A DNA stretch of 64,000 nt from contig UQMD01000008.1 in NCBI GenBank assembly GCA_900542155.1, forward strand, positions 1 through 64,000. The letters run 5' to 3'. This document shows positions 36,106 through 45,241 of the stretch, in pieces; the first letter of the stretch is position 1, and every line of letters begins with the position of its first letter. The DNA comes from an uncultured Collinsella sp. (GTDB taxonomy: Bacteria > Actinomycetota > Coriobacteriia > Coriobacteriales > Coriobacteriaceae). The notes beneath the pieces were generated by a model. The model worked only from the letters and a program-made list of their open reading frames with translations, was not told the DNA's origin and did no database searches. Made by a program: the position numbers and the translations under genes.

Positions 36106-37656
36106 ATGCCTATCATCGCAGCGCTCGTTGGCATCGTTTTGGGTGCCATCGCCGCCATTGCCTACATGCGCACCGCCAAGCAGGGTAGTCTTCACGAGGC
36201 CGACGAAAAGATCCAGTCGGCACATGCACAGGCTGAGTCCCTAATCGGCGATGCAAAGCGTCAGGCCGAGACCCTCAAAAAAGAGGCTCTGCTCGAGGCT
36301 AAAGAAGAGATCATCAAGAACAAGCAGGCTGCCGAGGCCGAGGACAAGCAGCGTAAGAACGAGATTCGTACGCTCGAGAATCGCGTGATGCAGCGCGAGG
36401 AGTCCCTCGATCGCCGTAACGATGCCCTCGACAAGCGTGAGCACCAGCTGTCCAGCCAGGCTGGCCAGGTCGAGAAGCGCTCTCGCGAGCTTGAGGAGCT
36501 CTGCGCCAAGCAGACCTCGGAGCTCGAGCGCATCGCCGACCTGACCCGCGAGGACGCTCACAAGGAGCTCCTCGACAAGGTTCGCGGCGAGGTTACCCAC
36601 GAGGCCGCCACGATCATCCGCGAGTCCGAGCAGCAGGTTCGCGCCGAGTGCCACAAGACCGCCCAGGAGATCTTGTCCCTGGCGATTCAGCGCTGCGCCG
36701 CCGATCACACCGCCGAGGTCACCGTTACCTCTGTGCACATTCCTTCCGATGACCTCAAGGGCCGCATCATCGGCCGCGAGGGTCGCAACATCCGCACCTT
36801 CGAGCAGGTTTCCGGCGTCAACCTCGTGATCGATGATACGCCCGAGACCGTCGTGCTTTCGAGCTTCGATCCGGTCCGTCGCGAGACCGCCCGCGTCGCC
36901 CTCGAGAACCTTATTGCTGACGGCCGCATTCATCCTGCCCGCATCGAGGAGATGTATCACAAGGCCGCCGACTTGGTTCAGCAGCGCGTGCGCGAGGCCG
37001 GCGAACAGGCTGCCTTCGATACCGGTATCCACGATCTGCACCCCGAGATCGTTAAGACCCTGGGTGCCCTGCGCTATCGCACCTCGTTTGGTCAGAATGT
37101 GCTCCAGCATTCCCTCGAGGTTTCCGACCTGTGCGGCGTGATGGCTTCCGAGCTTGGTCTGGACGTTGTGACCGCCAAGCGTGCCGGCCTGCTGCACGAT
37201 CTTGGCAAGGCTATCGACCATGACGTCGAGGGCCCGCATGCCGTTATCGGCGCCGAGCTCGCCCGTCGCTATGGCGAGAAGCCCGTTATTGTTCACGCTA
37301 TCGAGGCTCACCACGCCGACGTCGACCCCAACACGGTGCTCGATGTTCTGGTCCAGGCCGCCGATGCCGTTTCTGCCTCTCGCCCCGGTGCTCGTCGCGA
37401 ATCTGCCGAGAACTACATCAAGCGCCTTGAGAAGCTCGAGGAGATTGCCAACTCCCATGACGGCGTCGAGCGTACCTATGCCATGCAGGCTGGTCGCGAG
37501 GTCCACGTCATGGTTCAGCCGGACAAGATTTCCGATGCTCAGTCCACGGTCTTGGCTCATGACATCGCCCATCAGATCGAGGAAGAGATGGAGTATCCCG
37601 GTCAGGTGCGCGTCGTCGTGATTCGCGAGAGCCGCGCTGTCGATATCGCTAAATAA
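36106..37656 (+). CDS. rny: Ribonuclease Y
   Basis: RNase Y is the membrane-anchored endonuclease that starts mRNA decay. The 516-residue product has an N-terminal helix ([20 protein letters not shown]), a coiled coil at about 30-185, a KH domain ([16 protein letters not shown]) and an HD domain with [12 protein letters not shown] and [12 protein letters not shown]. The ATG at 36106 follows AAAAAGGAG by 5 bases. It overlaps nothing, and the next gene starts one base after its stop codon. Confidence 0.96.
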   Translation: MPIIAALVGIVLGAIAAIAYMRTAKQGSLHEADEKIQSAHAQAESLIGDAKRQAETLKKEALLEAKEEIIKNKQAAEAEDKQRKNEIRTLENRVMQREESLDRRNDALDKREHQLSSQAGQVEKRSRELEELCAKQTSELERIADLTREDAHKELLDKVRGEVTHEAATIIRESEQQVRAECHKTAQEILSLAIQRCAADHTAEVTVTSVHIPSDDLKGRIIGREGRNIRTFEQVSGVNLVIDDTPETVVLSSFDPVRRETARVALENLIADGRIHPARIEEMYHKAADLVQQRVREAGEQAAFDTGIHDLHPEIVKTLGALRYRTSFGQNVLQHSLEVSDLCGVMASELGLDVVTAKRAGLLHDLGKAIDHDVEGPHAVIGAELARRYGEKPVIVHAIEAHHADVDPNTVLDVLVQAADAVSASRPGARRESAENYIKRLEKLEEIANSHDGVERTYAMQAGREVHVMVQPDKISDAQSTVLAHDIAHQIEEEMEYPGQVRVVVIRESRAVDIAK

Positions 37657-37657
37657 C

Positions 37658-38743
37658 ATGAACGACGCGAACGAGCTCATCTCATTTATCGCGTCGATGT
37701 CGGGGGAGGGCAACCTTCGCGTCGAGGAGAACCTTGGCGAGGGGTATGTCCGCCTCCGCGTTTCGGAGGCCGAGCGGCGCCAGGCAAAGCACGACATCCA
37801 GCATGTCGAGGATATTGTCATCGAAATGCTGCGTAACGCTCGTGATGCTGGCGCCGATAAGGTCTATCTCGCCACGACCAAGGAAGATGGCGTCCGTACG
37901 CTCGTGTTTCTGGATAACGGCTCGGGCGTGCCGCAGGATATGCAGGAGCGCATCTTCGATGCCCGCGTTACCTCCAAGCTCGAGAGCATGAAGATGGATC
38001 GTTGGGGCGTTCACGGTCGAGGTATGGCATTGTTCTCGATTAAGCAGAACACCGACGAGGCACGCGTTGTCGCGTCGGATGTTGACCTTGGCTCGGTCTT
38101 TAAGGTGAGCGTCGCTACCGACCGCCTTGGCGAGCGCGCCGATCAGTCCAGCTGGCCTCAGGCCGTGAAGGACGAGGACGGTCACTATGTCTGCGCCCGC
38201 GGCCCTCACAACATCATTCGCGCCGCCTGCGAGTTTGCCCTCGAGGAGCTGCGCGCCTGTGATGTCTATCTGGGGTCTCCGTCGGAGATCGCCGCGACGC
38301 TGCATGCGCAGGCGTCCAGCCGTCTCGATGCTTCTCGTCTTTTGTTTATCGATGACGAAGCCGAGCTTCCTGTGGTCGATCGTCTGGGTCTTGCTTCGGA
38401 TGCGGAAGACTTTATCCGTATTTGTTCGGGTTTGGGCCTTGAGATGTCCGAGCGTACGGCGCATCGTATCTTGGCGGGCCAGATTAAGCCCGTTCGCGGT
38501 GTGACCGCACGTCTGCTACGCGAGCGCGATTCGTCCTCACATGCGTCTGCTCCGGTTGATCTCGCCAAAGATCGTCGCGGGTTGCGTATTGCCAAGGACG
38601 ATATGGCGCAGTTCTCGCGAGCAGTGGAACGCGACTTTAACGATCTTGCATCGCGGTACTATCTCAACCTTTGCGGCGACCCCAAGATTCGTGTTTCGCG
38701 TGATCGTATTACCGTGACGTTCGATCTTGCCAAAGAGGAATAG
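37658..38743 (+). CDS. GHKL-family ATPase of unknown function between rny and spoVS
   Basis: The 361-residue protein has an N-terminal GHKL ATP-binding fold: N-box EMLRNARDAGAD (about residues 58-69), G1 DNGSGVP (about 88-94) and G2 WGVHGRGMALFSI (about 117-129). No histidine-kinase dimerisation helix, MutL-like domain or gyrase domain is visible. The C-terminal 180 residues are unassigned, with a helical segment around residues 245-310 that looks like a small DNA- or RNA-binding region. The start is one base after the rny stop, so translation is coupled. It has no signal peptide. It may act with RNase Y or SpoVS, but this is inference from position only. Confidence 0.7.
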   Translation: MNDANELISFIASMSGEGNLRVEENLGEGYVRLRVSEAERRQAKHDIQHVEDIVIEMLRNARDAGADKVYLATTKEDGVRTLVFLDNGSGVPQDMQERIFDARVTSKLESMKMDRWGVHGRGMALFSIKQNTDEARVVASDVDLGSVFKVSVATDRLGERADQSSWPQAVKDEDGHYVCARGPHNIIRAACEFALEELRACDVYLGSPSEIAATLHAQASSRLDASRLLFIDDEAELPVVDRLGLASDAEDFIRICSGLGLEMSERTAHRILAGQIKPVRGVTARLLRERDSSSHASAPVDLAKDRRGLRIAKDDMAQFSRAVERDFNDLASRYYLNLCGDPKIRVSRDRITVTFDLAKEE

Positions 38744-38817
38744 CATCTTTACCGAGTCCGTTCGGTACGATACAGTTATTGCAGTTAAAACGTACTTTTA
38801 AACGCAGGAGTTTCTTC

Positions 38818-39135
38818 ATGGATTGCCTGAAGGTATCAAGCAAATCGTCGCCCGCGTCCGTTGCCGGCGCCATTGCCGGCATGGTCAAAGATGGTGTTCC
38901 CGTCAATATTCAGTGTGTCGGCGCGGGCGCCGTCAACCAGGCCATTAAGGCTGTGGCCATTGCACGCGGATTTTTGATTCCGACCGGGTTTGATATTTCC
39001 TGCGCGCCGGTGTTCTCCGACATCCTCATCAACGGGGAGTCGCGCACGGCCATCCGTCTTTCTATTTACGTTCATCAGATTAATCGAGCTGCTATGGATA
39101 ACGTTGTGATGGACGACGTTAAGCCTGTGGCATAG
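38818..39135 (+). CDS. spoVS: Stage V sporulation protein S family protein
   Basis: The 105-residue protein begins MDCLKVSSKSSPASVAGAIA and is recognisably SpoVS. This is an Alba-like dimeric nucleic-acid-binding fold that affects sporulation and division in Bacillus. The start at 38818 follows GCAGGAG by 7 bases. It has widespread orthologs in non-sporulating bacteria, so a general role in RNA or nucleoid biology is likely. The rny neighbourhood matches that of firmicutes. Confidence 0.92.
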   Translation: MDCLKVSSKSSPASVAGAIAGMVKDGVPVNIQCVGAGAVNQAIKAVAIARGFLIPTGFDISCAPVFSDILINGESRTAIRLSIYVHQINRAAMDNVVMDDVKPVA

Positions 39136-39198
39136 CGTGTTTACTCTTTGCCCGCCCTCTTTGATTCCGCCTATTCCACCTCGTTAGGACTTATACAC

Positions 39199-40569
39199 AT
39201 GGACCAGGGTTCCGTACGCGATATTCTTGCCGGTAAAACTTACTTTATCCGCACCTTTGGCTGCCAGATGAATCAGCACGACTCCGAGCGCGTGAGTGGC
39301 CTGCTCGACTCGTATGGTTGCCTCATGGCGCTCGATCTGGAGCATGCTGACATCGTCGTGTTCATGACGTGCTGCGTTCGCGAGGCCGCTGACACCCGTC
39401 TGTACGGTCAGTGCAACTCTTGTAAGAGCCTCCCGCCTTCGCCTTCTGGCAAGCGCGTTGTCGCTGTGGGCGGCTGCATCGCGCAGCGCGACGGCGAAGG
39501 TCTGCTCACCAATGTCGATAACGTCAATGTCATCTTCGGCACGCATTCCATCGCGCATGTGGCCGAGCTCATTGCCGAGGCATTTTTGGACGGCAAGCGT
39601 CATATTCGCACCAATGAGCACGAGGACACGGATGCTATGAGCATGCCGTGGCATCGTGAGACCCAGTATCACGCCTGGGTCCCCATTATGACGGGCTGCA
39701 ACAATTTCTGCACCTATTGTATCGTGCCGTATGTGCGCGGTCGCGAAAAGAGCCGCCCTTTCGAGGAGATCGTCGACGAGGTGACCGGTCTAGTACGCCA
39801 GGGCGTGCGTGAGGTCACGCTTCTGGGTCAAAACGTCAACTCCTATGGTCGCGATCTGTTTGGTAAGCCGCGCTTTGCCGACCTTTTGCGCGCCGTGGGC
39901 GATACGGGTGTAGAGCGTATCTTCTTTACTTCCTCGCACCCCAAAGACCTGCTGCCCGAGACTATCGACGCTATGGCCGAGACGCCTGCCGTCATGCCGC
40001 AGCTGCACTTGGCAGTTCAGTCGGGTTCGACGCGCATCCTTAAAGAGATGAATCGTCGCTATACGCGCGAGGATTATCTGGGCCTGGTCGATCGCATCCG
40101 CAATCGCATGCCCGATATCGCGCTTTCGACCGATATCATCGTGGGTTTCCCCGGCGAAACCGAGGAAGACTTTGAGCAGACGCTCTCGCTTGCCGAGACG
40201 GTCCGTTATGCTCAGGCCTATACGTTTATCTATTCCAAGCGCGCCGGTACTCCGGCCGCCGAGATTGACGATCCCACGCCGCATGAGGTAATTCTTGAGC
40301 GCTTCAACCGTCTGGTGAAGGTTATCGAGACCACAGCGCACGAGTATAACCAGGGTGAGCTCCACACCGTTGTGCCGGCGCTTATTGAGGGTACGAGCAA
40401 AAAGAATGATGCGGTGCTGCTGGGCAAGAGTCCCAAGAATCAGACCGTTCATGCACCGATTCCCGCTGGCTACAGCATCGATCAGCTGATTGGCAAGATT
40501 GTCGATGTTGACGTCGACGTTGCCAAGACGTGGTATCTGTCCGGATCCGTTGTGGGCGAGCCGCGCTAA
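39199..40569 (+). CDS. miaB: tRNA-2-methylthio-N6-dimethylallyladenosine synthase MiaB
   Basis: MiaB is a radical-SAM enzyme adding a methylthio group to i6A at tRNA position 37. The 456-residue product has TFGCQMNQHDSERV, the cluster CNNFCTYCIVPYVRGREKSR and a C-terminal TRAM domain. It starts at 39199; an upstream in-frame ATG at 39148 lacks a ribosome site. Its stop overlaps the miaA start by one base (TAATG). MiaA makes the substrate of MiaB, so the pair is a coupled pathway. Confidence 0.95.
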   Translation: MDQGSVRDILAGKTYFIRTFGCQMNQHDSERVSGLLDSYGCLMALDLEHADIVVFMTCCVREAADTRLYGQCNSCKSLPPSPSGKRVVAVGGCIAQRDGEGLLTNVDNVNVIFGTHSIAHVAELIAEAFLDGKRHIRTNEHEDTDAMSMPWHRETQYHAWVPIMTGCNNFCTYCIVPYVRGREKSRPFEEIVDEVTGLVRQGVREVTLLGQNVNSYGRDLFGKPRFADLLRAVGDTGVERIFFTSSHPKDLLPETIDAMAETPAVMPQLHLAVQSGSTRILKEMNRRYTREDYLGLVDRIRNRMPDIALSTDIIVGFPGETEEDFEQTLSLAETVRYAQAYTFIYSKRAGTPAAEIDDPTPHEVILERFNRLVKVIETTAHEYNQGELHTVVPALIEGTSKKNDAVLLGKSPKNQTVHAPIPAGYSIDQLIGKIVDVDVDVAKTWYLSGSVVGEPR

Positions 40570-41507
40570 TGATTTCTCCCGGGGCAGGCCTTTCCGCCGT
40601 TGCGATTGTCGGTCCGACCGCGGTTGGCAAAAGTGATGTCGCTGATCGTTTGGCGGCTCGCCTTTCGTCCGAAGTGCTGTCGTGTGACGCGATGCAAATC
40701 TATCGAGGCATGGATATCGGCACTGCCAAGATGGCACCCGAGGAATGCGCGGCGCCTCTACGCCTGGTCGATATTGTTGAACCGGGCGTTGCATACTCTG
40801 CAGCGCTGTATCAGGCAGACGCTCGTGTACATGTTGAGCGCTTGCTGGGCGAGGGCTGCCTTCCGGTGTTTTGCGGAGGTACAGGCCTGTACCTCAAGGC
40901 CGCCCTGGATGAGATGGATTTTCCCTCGGGCGAGCTTGAGGACGATCGCCGCGCAGGGTATCAGGAGCTTGCTGAGCGCATAGGCGAGGAAGCATTGCAC
41001 GCGCTGCTTGCCGAGCGAGACCCCGAGTCTGCTGCGGTCATACACCCCCATAATGTTCGTCGCGTGATTCGCGCGCTCGAAATGCACGATGATGGTGTGT
41101 CCTACGCGCAGCAAAAGTCGCAGTTTAGTGTTCCGCGCGAGCATTATCACGCTCTGTGGTTTGGATTGATGCGTAATCGCGAGGCGCTTTACGAGCGTAT
41201 TAACCTACGCGTCGATCTGATGTTTGAGCAGGGCCTTGTTGATGAGGTTCGCGGTCTTATGGACCAGGGGCTGGGAGATGCCCTGACTTCGATGCAGGCG
41301 ATTGGCTATAAAGAGATTATAGATGCCTTTGACGGCGTGATTTCTATGGATGAGGCTCGTGAACTCATCAAGATGCGTTCGCGTCGCTATGCCAAGCGTC
41401 AGCTTTCGTGGTTTAAACGCGATGACCGCATCGTGTGGTTCGATATGGACGAGTTTGCGATCGATGAGGTCGTTGAGGATATCCTTCATCGTATCGAGGC
41501 GGCCTAA
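40569..41507 (+). CDS. miaA: tRNA dimethylallyltransferase MiaA
   Basis: MiaA transfers a dimethylallyl group to A37 of tRNAs reading U-starting codons. The 312-residue product has the P-loop GPTAVGKSDVA, DAMQIYRGMDIGTAK, VFCGGTGLYLKA and the C-terminal RRYAKRQLSWFKRD. Start and stop both overlap neighbours by one base (TAATG), forming the coupled miaB-miaA-hflX chain. Confidence 0.95.
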   Translation: MISPGAGLSAVAIVGPTAVGKSDVADRLAARLSSEVLSCDAMQIYRGMDIGTAKMAPEECAAPLRLVDIVEPGVAYSAALYQADARVHVERLLGEGCLPVFCGGTGLYLKAALDEMDFPSGELEDDRRAGYQELAERIGEEALHALLAERDPESAAVIHPHNVRRVIRALEMHDDGVSYAQQKSQFSVPREHYHALWFGLMRNREALYERINLRVDLMFEQGLVDEVRGLMDQGLGDALTSMQAIGYKEIIDAFDGVISMDEARELIKMRSRRYAKRQLSWFKRDDRIVWFDMDEFAIDEVVEDILHRIEAA

Positions 41508-42796
41508 TGGCTCGGTTTCCCCTCGTTCCCACGGCGCCTGAGCCCGAACGTGCCGTTCTTGTCGGAGTTGAGTGGCGCGATAACGCCTGGCCGCTCGATC
41601 GTTCGCTTGACGAGCTTGAGCGCCTGGCCCATACGGCTGGCGCCCAGTGCCTGGCTCGTTTGTCACAGCGTCTGGTTAAGCCGTATCCAAAATCTTTTAT
41701 CGGCTCCGGTAAGGTTGAGGAACTATGCGGGCTCGTGCATCGCATGGATGCTGATGTTGTTATCTTCGACGACGATTTAACGCCCTCGCAGCAGTCCTAT
41801 CTGGAGAAAGCCGTGGGCGAACCGATTAAGATTATCGACCGTACGGCGTTGATTCTCGATATCTTTGGCCTGCACGCTCAGACCCGTGAGGGCCGCCTGC
41901 AGGTGCAGCTAGCCCAATTGCAGTATCTGTTGCCCCGCTTGCGCGGCATGTGGAGCCATCTTGCTAAAGAGCAGACACGCGGTGGCATTGGTTCGCGCTT
42001 TGGCCAGGGCGAAAGCCAGCTCGAGGTTGACCGACGTTTGATTCGCAACAAGATTGCCGCGCTTCGTCGCGAGCTTAAGCAGGTCGAACAGCGCCGCGTT
42101 GTCCAGTCAAAGAGCCGTATCGAGTCACCGGCGTTTCGCGTTGCCTTAGCCGGTTATACCAATGCCGGTAAGTCGACGTTGCTCAATCGCCTGACCGGGT
42201 CTACGGTGCTTTCACAGGACAAATTGTTTGCCACGCTCGATCCGACGACGCGCTCGTATCGCTTGCCCGGTGGTCGTGGGATGACTATTACCGATACCGT
42301 TGGCTTTATTCAAAAGCTGCCGCATGGTCTCGTTGATGCCTTTAAGTCCACGCTGTCTGAGGTCCTTGGTGCCGACCTGATCCTTAAAGTTGTGGATGCC
42401 TCTGACGAAGACTACGAGCGCCAGCTCGAGGCAGTCGATCGCGTTCTTGACGAGATTGGTGCCGGCGAGCGTTTGACGCTTACGGTGTTCAATAAAATCG
42501 ACCTACTCGATAGCGTCGATCGATTGAGTTTCCATCGTCGCTATCCCGAGGCTGCGCTGTTCTCGGCCCAGACGGGCGAGGGGCTCGACGATCTCATCGA
42601 CCGTATTGCCCGTGAGGCAGCTGCCACCGATGTGTTGCTCTCCGCTGATATCCCGTATCGCGAGGGCGCCCTCATCACGCTGGTGCATGAGCAGGGAACC
42701 CTTCTGCATGAGGAATATCTCGAGGACGGCGTTCGCATTGTGGCGAAGTTGCCGGCCCGAATCTCGCCGCGTCTTGAGCGCTATCGTACGGAATAA
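41507..42796 (+). CDS. hflX: Ribosome-associated GTPase HflX
   Basis: HflX splits or rescues stalled 70S ribosomes. The 429-residue product has an N-terminal HflX domain (YPKSFIGSGKVEEL), GTPase motifs GYTNAGKSTLLNRL, DTVGFIQKLPHGLV and FNKIDL, and a short C-terminal domain. The miaA-hflX link is conserved in many bacteria. Its last 16 bases overlap the convergent acyltransferase-like gene, leaving no room for a terminator. Confidence 0.94.
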   Translation: MARFPLVPTAPEPERAVLVGVEWRDNAWPLDRSLDELERLAHTAGAQCLARLSQRLVKPYPKSFIGSGKVEELCGLVHRMDADVVIFDDDLTPSQQSYLEKAVGEPIKIIDRTALILDIFGLHAQTREGRLQVQLAQLQYLLPRLRGMWSHLAKEQTRGGIGSRFGQGESQLEVDRRLIRNKIAALRRELKQVEQRRVVQSKSRIESPAFRVALAGYTNAGKSTLLNRLTGSTVLSQDKLFATLDPTTRSYRLPGGRGMTITDTVGFIQKLPHGLVDAFKSTLSEVLGADLILKVVDASDEDYERQLEAVDRVLDEIGAGERLTLTVFNKIDLLDSVDRLSFHRRYPEAALFSAQTGEGLDDLIDRIAREAAATDVLLSADIPYREGALITLVHEQGTLLHEEYLEDGVRIVAKLPARISPRLERYRTE

Positions 42797-43485
42797 ATGA
42801 GTTCTAGTACGCCTAGGATGACAGGCTGATGGAGCAGGTAGAACGGTAAGGCATGCCGACCGAGGACTGCGAGCGCCGGGAAGGGATTGGCGTATGCCCA
42901 TGCTGGCGCTTCGAGGCTTGACGCTTGTGCTGTCTGGGCAGCAAATAAACCGGTAAGGTACATAAAGACAAACGGAATGAGCGGATAGTAGTCTCCCGAA
43001 ACAAAACCCGGGCCCGGGAATCCTAGCCATGCCAGGTGGGGGAGTGGGTAGACCGCCTTTGGAATGCCCCAGGTGAGGGCAAAAAGAACAAGGCACACTA
43101 CGATGCCCCACGAGCCCGGTAATTTTTGAAGTAGCGGACGGGTGAGTGCAACCACCGCGGTGCACGCCGCCATGCAATAAATGATGCCAAAGTTTACCGA
43201 ATCGTCGACTGATACCAGTGTAGTTGCCATCCATACGATCAAGGCTGCGGCTGCGTATTTGAGGGCGCGCTTACCGTTATTACGCGAGAGCGTGCACATC
43301 CAACCGGCGATAAACAAAAATACCCAGCTGATACTAGCGCGCCAGATATCCTGGAAAACCGTTTCGGTAAACCATGGCATATCCCATCCATATAAGTATG
43401 CCAAATCGTAGCAGGTGTGAAAACCTGCCATGGACAGCATCGTAAACCCGCGGACGGTATCAAATATAGTGATGCGTTTTTGCAT
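42781..43485 (-). CDS. DUF1624 / heparan-alpha-glucosaminide N-acetyltransferase-like membrane protein
   Basis: The 234-residue protein has six or seven membrane helices. It begins RITIFDTVRGFTMLSMAGFH, the FDxxRG signature of the YeiB/DUF1624 acyltransferase group. It probably moves an acyl or acetyl group across or onto a membrane-side sugar, though the acceptor is unknown. Its start overlaps the lexA stop by one base, so it is coupled to lexA and may be damage-induced. A convergent 16-base overlap with hflX is unusual. Confidence 0.8.
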   Translation of the reverse strand: MQKRITIFDTVRGFTMLSMAGFHTCYDLAYLYGWDMPWFTETVFQDIWRASISWVFLFIAGWMCTLSRNNGKRALKYAAAALIVWMATTLVSVDDSVNFGIIYCMAACTAVVALTRPLLQKLPGSWGIVVCLVLFALTWGIPKAVYPLPHLAWLGFPGPGFVSGDYYPLIPFVFMYLTGLFAAQTAQASSLEAPAWAYANPFPALAVLGRHALPFYLLHQPVILGVLELIYSVR

Positions 43486-44129
43486 TACGAGAACCGGCGC
43501 ATTAAACCGACAACCTTACCCAAAATAACGGGGTTCGTCGCATAGATGGGCTCCATGGTGTCGTTCTCGGGCTGCAGGCGCACACGTCCCTGCTCCTTGT
43601 AGAATGTCTTGACGGTCGCCGAGCCATCGATCATGGCCACGACGATTTCGCCGTTCATGGCGCTTTTTTGCTCGCGAACGATAATGTAGTCACCGTTGTA
43701 GATGCCGACATTGATCATTGAGCTGCCGTGCACTTCGAGGATAAAGGAGCCCTGGTCTGTGGCGATTTCGGTCGGGATGGTAAAGGTGTCCTCGATATTT
43801 TGCTCGGCCAGAATGGGAATCCCGGCCGCGACGCGACCGACAAGCGGCAGCGAGACCGTTCCGCGGGGCGCTGTGGGTTCATCGGATTTGGAAATCGAGA
43901 CAGAAGATCCGTCCTCATCAAAGAGCTCTAGGGCGCGAGGCTTGGTGGCATCGCGCTTGAGCAGCCCTCGAGCCTCCAGGGCAGAGAGGTGAGCGTGCAC
44001 CGTGCTGGGGGAGGAGAGGCCTACGGCAGATGCCATCTCGCGCACACTGGGCGGATAGCCCTTCTCCTGCTGATATTCCTTGATGAAGTCGTAAATCTGC
44101 TGCTGACGCTTGGTAATTTTGCGAGCCAT
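43485..44129 (-). CDS. lexA: SOS repressor LexA
   Basis: The 214-residue product has the N-terminal winged helix (KRQQQIYDFIKEYQQEKGYP), the cleavage site Ala-Gly in GRVAAGIPIL, the catalytic serine in HGSSMINVG and the lysine in GSATVKTFYK. RecA filaments induce its self-cleavage. I start at 44129 (MARKITKRQQ); a frame extension to 44186 would run into the SOS box region. SOS boxes upstream indicate autorepression. Confidence 0.95.
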   Translation of the reverse strand: MARKITKRQQQIYDFIKEYQQEKGYPPSVREMASAVGLSSPSTVHAHLSALEARGLLKRDATKPRALELFDEDGSSVSISKSDEPTAPRGTVSLPLVGRVAAGIPILAEQNIEDTFTIPTEIATDQGSFILEVHGSSMINVGIYNGDYIIVREQKSAMNGEIVVAMIDGSATVKTFYKEQGRVRLQPENDTMEPIYATNPVILGKVVGLMRRFS

Positions 44130-44153
44130 CAGAGGATCCTCTCTGCCAATGTC

Positions 44154-44220
44154 AAACAAATGTTCGATTTTGCTTGACAGGAACAACTGTTCGAAGATAA
44201 TAATAACCGAACATTCGTTC
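44154..44220. promoter_or_regulatory. Divergent SOS control region of lexA and the LysM gene
   Basis: Two LexA boxes are seen: GGAACAACTGTTCG (core 44181-44192) and CGAACATTCGTTC (44208-44220). A weaker third is CAAACAAATGTTCG (44153-44166). On the plus strand TTGACA (44174-44179) and GATAAT (44196-44201) are 16 bases apart, with the first box filling the spacer. This is the same architecture as the recA promoter and points towards the LysM gene. The lexA promoter must read the other way through these boxes. Confidence 0.85.
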
Positions 44221-44292
44221 TCGCGCTAGACGTTTTTTGTCCGCGCGGCTTGATAAAACTGTTCTCAGCAAAACACGCGAGAGGAGAACATG

Positions 44293-44742
44293 ATGAACGC
44301 AACGGATATGGTCCAGGGAAACCTCGCCCTTAAGCTCGAGACGCCTACATCGCCGGTTTTCACGGTTGTCAAAGGCGGCCGATCTGGTTTCCAAACATTG
44401 CCTGGTAAGCCCGTCCGCAGCCGGTGCGTCGCCACGACTTCGGCTCCTGTTGCCCTAAAGGCCTCGACGATTGTCGCTCTTGCCGTTGCGCTCACGCTCT
44501 TCTTTGTACTTGCCACCTCGATCTTCAGCGCACGTCACGCCGCATATGCCGAGTCGGTATCCAACGTTACCTACGAGACCGTCCGTGTTCAGCCAGGCGA
44601 TTCCTTGTGGTCGCTTGCCCAGGAGCATCCGATTGAGGGCCTTTCCACACAGGAAACCTCTGATATGATCCGCAACGTCAATCACCTGGAGCATGGCTCG
44701 CTCGATGCCGGTGCGCATCTTAAAGTTCCCGCACGTTCCTAA
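44293..44742 (+). CDS. SOS-controlled membrane LysM protein (YneA-like position)
   Basis: The 149-residue protein has a cytoplasmic N-terminus of about 58 residues, one membrane helix (about 60-77, VALAVALTLFFVLATSIF) and an external LysM domain (about 95-147; VRVQPGDSLWSLAQEH). The arrangement, opposite lexA with SOS boxes between, matches yneA of Bacillus, whose short LysM protein delays division after DNA damage. The N-terminal extension here is longer than in YneA. The start at 44293 suits the GAGGAG spacing; an ATG at 44290 is possible. Confidence 0.8.
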   Translation: MNATDMVQGNLALKLETPTSPVFTVVKGGRSGFQTLPGKPVRSRCVATTSAPVALKASTIVALAVALTLFFVLATSIFSARHAAYAESVSNVTYETVRVQPGDSLWSLAQEHPIEGLSTQETSDMIRNVNHLEHGSLDAGAHLKVPARS

Positions 44743-44793
44743 GATTTATGTACCGTCGCATGGTACCCTTGTAATCGTTTTAGAGGAGGTACC

Positions 44794-45237
44794 ATGCGCT
44801 GTCCCAAATGCGGCAAGGCACATACTCGCGTCGTTGATTCCCGCTTGCAGGAATCTAATAACACCATCAAGCGCCGTCGCGAATGCTGCTCATGCAATTA
44901 TCGCTTTACGACATTTGAGCGTTGTGAAGACCCTATCGAGGTCATTAAGTCAGACGGAACCAAGCAACGGTTCGATCGCAATAAGCTGCTGGTCGGTTTG
45001 ATGCGCGCCACGATCAAGCGAGATATCGACGCTAAAAAGCTCAACGAGATCATTGACGATATTGAGGTCGAGCTTCGCTCCCGTACGCTCACGGCCGTTA
45101 CGTCTCATGAGTTGGGCGATATGGTTCTTAAGCGGTTGGCCAAGATCGATAAAGTTGCCTACATCCGCTTTGCCTCGGTCTATCGCGATTTCAAAGACGT
45201 CGATGAGTTTCTGCAAGAGCTCGACAAGCTAAGGTGA
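44794..45237 (+). CDS. nrdR: Ribonucleotide reductase regulator NrdR
   Basis: NrdR represses ribonucleotide reductase genes when dATP is bound. The 147-residue product has the zinc ribbon MRCPKCGK with CSCNYRF and the ATP-cone ([18 protein letters not shown]). It follows AGGAGG and lies 51 bases after the LysM gene, possibly in the same SOS-responsive transcript, with dut next. Confidence 0.96.
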   Translation: MRCPKCGKAHTRVVDSRLQESNNTIKRRRECCSCNYRFTTFERCEDPIEVIKSDGTKQRFDRNKLLVGLMRATIKRDIDAKKLNEIIDDIEVELRSRTLTAVTSHELGDMVLKRLAKIDKVAYIRFASVYRDFKDVDEFLQELDKLR

Positions 45238-45241
45238 TTTC

